Shown here one piece after another: positions 60,907 to 64,000 of a stretch of DNA of 64,000 nt; position 1 is the stretch's first letter, and every line of letters begins with the position of its first letter. The stretch is from Streptomyces caelestis (lineage in GTDB: Bacteria > Actinomycetota > Actinomycetes > Streptomycetales > Streptomycetaceae). The stretch covers positions 62,001 to 126,000 of the forward strand of contig NZ_LGCN01000132.1 in NCBI RefSeq assembly GCF_001279005.1. The letters are read 5' to 3'. Under the pieces are notes generated by a model. It was not told the DNA's origin and did not search any database. It worked only from the letters and a program-made list of their open reading frames with translations. A program made the translations under genes and the position numbers.

Positions 60907-61350
60907 ATGACCGCAACACGATCACCCCATACGGTGCACCAGTTCACGATGCGCTTCAGCTCCACCCCGCGCGGTGCCCGTCTCGCCCGGCGCATGTGCG
61001 AGCACTGCCTCGACGCCTGGGGCGTGCCGTACGACAGCGACGCGCACGACGTCGTCACGCTCGTGGCCGCGGAGCTGTGCGCCAACGCCGTCCAGCACGG
61101 GCACGTCGCGGGCCGGGACTTCCACGTACGCCTGACCGCCGACCCGGCCACCCGTACCGTACGGATCGAGGTCACCGACACCCGGGACGAAACCGTCCCT
61201 CACCTCCCCGCCGCACCCTCTCAGGACAGCGAGGACGGACGCGGTCTGCTGCTCGTCGAGGCGCTCGCCGACCGCTGGGGCTGCTCGCCCCGCGCCGGGG
61301 GCGGGCCCGGCAAGACCGTCTGGGCGGAGTACGCCGCCTACCCCGCCTGA
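60907..61350 (+). CDS. ATP-binding anti-sigma-like (HATPase) protein
   Basis: A 147-aa GHKL ATPase of the RsbW/SpoIIAB-like group: LVAAELCANAVQHGHV (N-box), VRIEVTDTRDETVP (G1 region Asp) and DGRGLLLVEALADRWG (G2). In Streptomyces these stand beside XRE/DUF397 pairs; a kinase or anti-sigma role is expected but partner unknown. ATG at 60907 (GTG at 60901 is possible); no clear ribosome site, perhaps leaderless. Confidence 0.88.
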   Translation: MTATRSPHTVHQFTMRFSSTPRGARLARRMCEHCLDAWGVPYDSDAHDVVTLVAAELCANAVQHGHVAGRDFHVRLTADPATRTVRIEVTDTRDETVPHLPAAPSQDSEDGRGLLLVEALADRWGCSPRAGGGPGKTVWAEYAAYPA

Positions 61351-61454
61351 CCTGATCACGCAACCAGCGCCCACCCTGGTTGGACGCACGCGCCCTCGCC
61401 CGGAAGACTGATCAGACTTCTTCGGGCACTCGACGCGAGTGGGGGCGGAACCAG

Positions 61455-63059
61455 GTGCCGGACGTACGACGGATCGCGGAACGCTACGAACTGCTGGAGC
61501 AGTTCAATCACGGCGGCATGGGGGACGTCTGGCGCGGCTACGACGCCGTGCTGGACCGACCAGTCGCCGTGAAGCTGATCCGGCCGCAGGCCGTGACGTC
61601 CCCGCACCTGGCGGAGGAGTTCGAGAAACGCTTCCGGCGCGAGGCGCGCGTCACCGCGCGGATCCAGCACCCGGGTGTGCCGCAGGTGTACGACGCGGTC
61701 CTCGACGAGTCGTACGAGCAGCTGTTCCTGGTGATGGAGCTGGTCGACGGCGTGCCGCTGACCGCGTACGTACGCCCCGACCAGCAGCCGCCTCTCCCCC
61801 TCAGCTGGGCGGCGGCCGTGGCGGCGCAGGTGGCGACCGTGCTGTCGTACGCGCACGACGTGCCCGTCGTCCACCGTGACCTGAAGCCCGGCAACATCCT
61901 CGTCGCCCGGGACGGCACGGTGAAGGTGCTGGACTTCGGCATCGCGGCGATCCTGCGCACGGACGTCACCAAGCTGACCGCGACCGGCAGTCCGATCGGG
62001 ACGCACCAGTACATGGCGCCGGAGCAGGTGCGCGGCGCCCGCGTCACACCGCGCACCGACCTGTACGCGCTCGGGTGCGTGCTGCACGAACTGCTCTGCG
62101 GACGGCCGTTGTTCACCGGGGACAGCGAGTGGCAGCTGATGATGCAGCACGTCAACGCGGCACCGACGCCGCTGCGGCAGGTGCGTGCCGACATACCGGA
62201 GGCCCTGGAGGAACTCGTCCTCCATCTCCTCCGCAAGGCGCCCGAGTCACGACCGGCGGACGTGCAGGAGGTGTACGAGCGGCTGCGGCCGTTCCTACCG
62301 GCGCCCGGCGAGGAGTCCGCACCGGGCGAGGCGGGGCCTGCCGGGGCGCCCGACCCCACCGGGATCTTCCGCCGCCCCTACGCGCCCCGCTCGCGTGCCG
62401 CTCCCCCGAGCGCCCGGCCCGCCGCGGCGTCGGACGCGCCTCCCGCCGTCCCCGCGGCCGAGCGGGAGGCGCTGCGGGAACAGGTCCGCGAGGTCCACGC
62501 GCACTACCTCGCGTTGATGGAGGAGGAGCGGTACGCGCAGGCCGCCGAGGTGGTGGGCGAGATGATCGAGCCGGCCGCGCGGGCGCTCGGCGCCGACAGC
62601 AAGCCGGTACTGGGACTGCGGATGCGCCGCGCGGTGAGCCGTCAGCTCGCCGGTGACCACCGGGCCGCGCTGCCCGAGTTCGAGTCGCTCGCCGACGCCT
62701 ACGCGCGCGTCAGCGGCCCGAGCAGCGAGGAGGCCCTGGACAGCCGCGCCCAGGCCGCCCGCTGCCGTGGCGAACTCGGCCAGGTGACCGAGGCGCTGGC
62801 CGGGCTGAACGGCGTACTCGACACCGTCCGGGTCGTCGACGGGGACGTGAGCGAGAACGCGGTGGAGCTGCGCCGCGACATCGGCATGCTCCTGCTCGCG
62901 CAGCAGCGGGCGGCGGAGGCGTACGACGTCCTGGAGCCGCTGCATGCGGACCTGTGCGTGGTGTTCGGCCCGGACGACGAGCTGACCGCCGAGGTGGCCG
63001 AGACACTGGCCGTGATCCGCCTGGACCTCGACGGCGGTTCCTCCGGTCCCACTCCCTGA
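61455..63059 (+). CDS. Soluble Ser/Thr protein kinase with C-terminal helical repeat region
   Basis: A 534-aa Hanks-type kinase. Gly loop HGGMGDVW (19-26), Lys40 (VAVKLI), catalytic VVHRDLKPGNILV (139-151; HRD 140-142), DFG 160-162, GTHQYMAPEQV. After the kinase (about 270) comes a Pro/Ala linker, and residues 335-525 are helical with TPR-like units (HYLALMEEERYAQAAEVVGE, LPEFESLADAYARVSG, ALDSRAQAARCRGELGQ). No membrane helix, unlike PASTA kinases. GTG 61455 with GGGGGCGGA was preferred over TTG 61380. Next to the helicase gene at 63110, 50 nt downstream. Confidence 0.88.
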   Translation: MPDVRRIAERYELLEQFNHGGMGDVWRGYDAVLDRPVAVKLIRPQAVTSPHLAEEFEKRFRREARVTARIQHPGVPQVYDAVLDESYEQLFLVMELVDGVPLTAYVRPDQQPPLPLSWAAAVAAQVATVLSYAHDVPVVHRDLKPGNILVARDGTVKVLDFGIAAILRTDVTKLTATGSPIGTHQYMAPEQVRGARVTPRTDLYALGCVLHELLCGRPLFTGDSEWQLMMQHVNAAPTPLRQVRADIPEALEELVLHLLRKAPESRPADVQEVYERLRPFLPAPGEESAPGEAGPAGAPDPTGIFRRPYAPRSRAAPPSARPAAASDAPPAVPAAEREALREQVREVHAHYLALMEEERYAQAAEVVGEMIEPAARALGADSKPVLGLRMRRAVSRQLAGDHRAALPEFESLADAYARVSGPSSEEALDSRAQAARCRGELGQVTEALAGLNGVLDTVRVVDGDVSENAVELRRDIGMLLLAQQRAAEAYDVLEPLHADLCVVFGPDDELTAEVAETLAVIRLDLDGGSSGPTP

Positions 63060-63109
63060 CCTGGTTGTTCGTCCGCACCCCCTGTCCGCCCGACCCATAG
63101 GATCCACGT

Positions 63110-64000
63110 ATGCCGCGACTCGCCTTCGACATCGGCTTCTTCGCCGAACTCCCCAAGCTCCAGCCGCCGGTCAGGAAAGGGGTCCTGGACGCCTGGGAGA
63201 AGTTCGACCGGCTCACCCTCGATCAGCTCTTCAAGGACCAGGGGCTGAAACTGGAGAGCCTGACGAAGGCGAAGGACAAGCAGATCCGGACGATCCGCAT
63301 CGACCAGTTCTGGCGCGGTGTAGTGCTCGCACCGCCCACCGGGGACACCTTCGTCCTGCTGCGGGTCATGCCGCACGACAAGGCCATCGACTGGGCGATG
63401 AAGCAGAAGTCCAGCATCAACGAGGTCACGCGGGCGGTCGAGATCCGGGACGCGGCGACCCTGGACGAGATCACGCCCGCGTACGAGCGGGTGGCGGAGT
63501 CGTCGTCGAAGCCCCGGCTGTTCGCGAAGTTCTCCGACGGGGACCTGACCGCGCTCGGCATCGACGCCGAGACGCTGCGGCAGGCCCGTTCGCTGGTCGA
63601 CCAGGAGCAGTTGGACGTCTTCGCGCCGCTGCTGCCGCAGGACCAGCGGGAGGTGCTGCAGTACCTCGCCGCGGGCTGCACGGTGGAGGAGGTCTGGCAG
63701 GACATCGTGGCGCCCGCCCTGCAGGCGTCCACGCAGCCGGTGGACACGCGGGACTACGAGACGGCGATCCAGCACACCCGGGCCCGTATCGCGTTGGTGA
63801 CGGCCCCCGAGGAACTGCGGGACATCCTCGAGAAGCCCTTCGCGGCCTGGCGGGTCTTCCTGCACCCCTCCCAGCGGAAGGTGGCGTACCGGGCGTCGTA
63901 CTCGGGGCCCGCTCAGGTCACGGGCGGGCCGGGCACCGGCAAGACCGTCGTGGCGCTGCACCGGGTCAAGCACCTGCTCGGGCACCTGCGCGACGGGGAC
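63110..64000 (+). CDS. UvrD-like helicase with RelE-like N-terminal domain (partial, runs off window)
   Basis: Open to the last base, 297 residues visible. Residues 1-95 look like a RelE/ParE-type fold (FFAELPKLQPPVRKGVLDAW, IRTIRIDQFWRGVVLAPPTG, FVLLRVMPHDKAIDWAM), a domain often fused to SF1 helicases in Streptomyces. At about residues 255-290 the helicase begins: Q-motif-like LHPSQRKVAYR and Walker A VTGGPGTGKTVVALHRVKHLL. Probably co-transcribed with the kinase gene. The rest lies outside. Confidence 0.85.
   Translation, partial: MPRLAFDIGFFAELPKLQPPVRKGVLDAWEKFDRLTLDQLFKDQGLKLESLTKAKDKQIRTIRIDQFWRGVVLAPPTGDTFVLLRVMPHDKAIDWAMKQKSSINEVTRAVEIRDAATLDEITPAYERVAESSSKPRLFAKFSDGDLTALGIDAETLRQARSLVDQEQLDVFAPLLPQDQREVLQYLAAGCTVEEVWQDIVAPALQASTQPVDTRDYETAIQHTRARIALVTAPEELRDILEKPFAAWRVFLHPSQRKVAYRASYSGPAQVTGGPGTGKTVVALHRVKHLLGHLRDGD

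Overview
The window is high-GC actinobacterial DNA with Streptomyces gene content. Many starts are GTG, several are TTG, and neighbouring genes are often coupled by 4-nt ATGA/GTGA overlaps. The SapB peptide gene differs from the S. coelicolor RamS sequence I remember at only one residue. The left two thirds also appear to run in the same relative order as S. coelicolor from about SCO6685 down to SCO6650. I take it to be a Streptomyces close to that species; the SCO numbers are from memory and were not searched.

Layout. (1) 1-7.1 kb is the ram/amf cluster for the class III lanthipeptide SapB: end of ramR, ramB, ramA, ramS, ramC. (2) 7.5-14.4 kb holds an MmyB-type sensor domain gene, an XRE regulator with an HExxH metallopeptidase partner, a phosphopantetheinyl transferase, a phosphoesterase, an ATP-grasp enzyme and a GH4 glycosidase. 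(3) 14.5-21.3 kb holds a decayed CBM6 fragment and a degraded transaldolase remnant, followed by the pentose-phosphate operon zwf-opcA-pgi-gnd and a histidine phosphatase. (4) 22-26.2 kb holds a UvrA-like ATPase, a PPOX/F420-type protein and a serine hydrolase. (5) 26.2-33.5 kb is an undescribed-looking biosynthetic locus: a FAPy-type GTP cyclohydrolase II, a creatininase-like protein, a YbhN-like membrane protein, a methyltransferase, a glycosyltransferase, a PTPS/QueD homologue, a medium-chain dehydrogenase and a CDP-alcohol phosphatidyltransferase. (6) 33.7-40.6 kb holds mostly uncharacterised genes, including a 971-aa membrane protein with a PBP1-like sensor domain.

(7) 40.7-64 kb is a defence-island-like region. 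Its most striking part is a four-gene minus-strand operon: a HelD-like helicase with a zinc-cluster extension, a J-domain-like protein lacking HPD, a GrpE-like protein, and an Hsp70 fused at its C-terminus to an intact NYN/PIN ribonuclease domain. I know of no named system with this composition, and it is my main candidate for an undescribed system. To its right are a DndB/DGQHR-like gene, an HTH-N6-adenine methylase, a complete type I restriction-modification operon (hsdM-hsdS-hsdR), a DUF397/XRE-DUF5753/HATPase regulatory trio, a soluble Ser/Thr kinase with a repeat-like C-terminus, and the start of a UvrD-like helicase with a RelE-like N-terminal domain. In S. coelicolor I recall the Pgl phage-resistance genes in this neighbourhood, so the locus may be a defence hotspot with different contents here.
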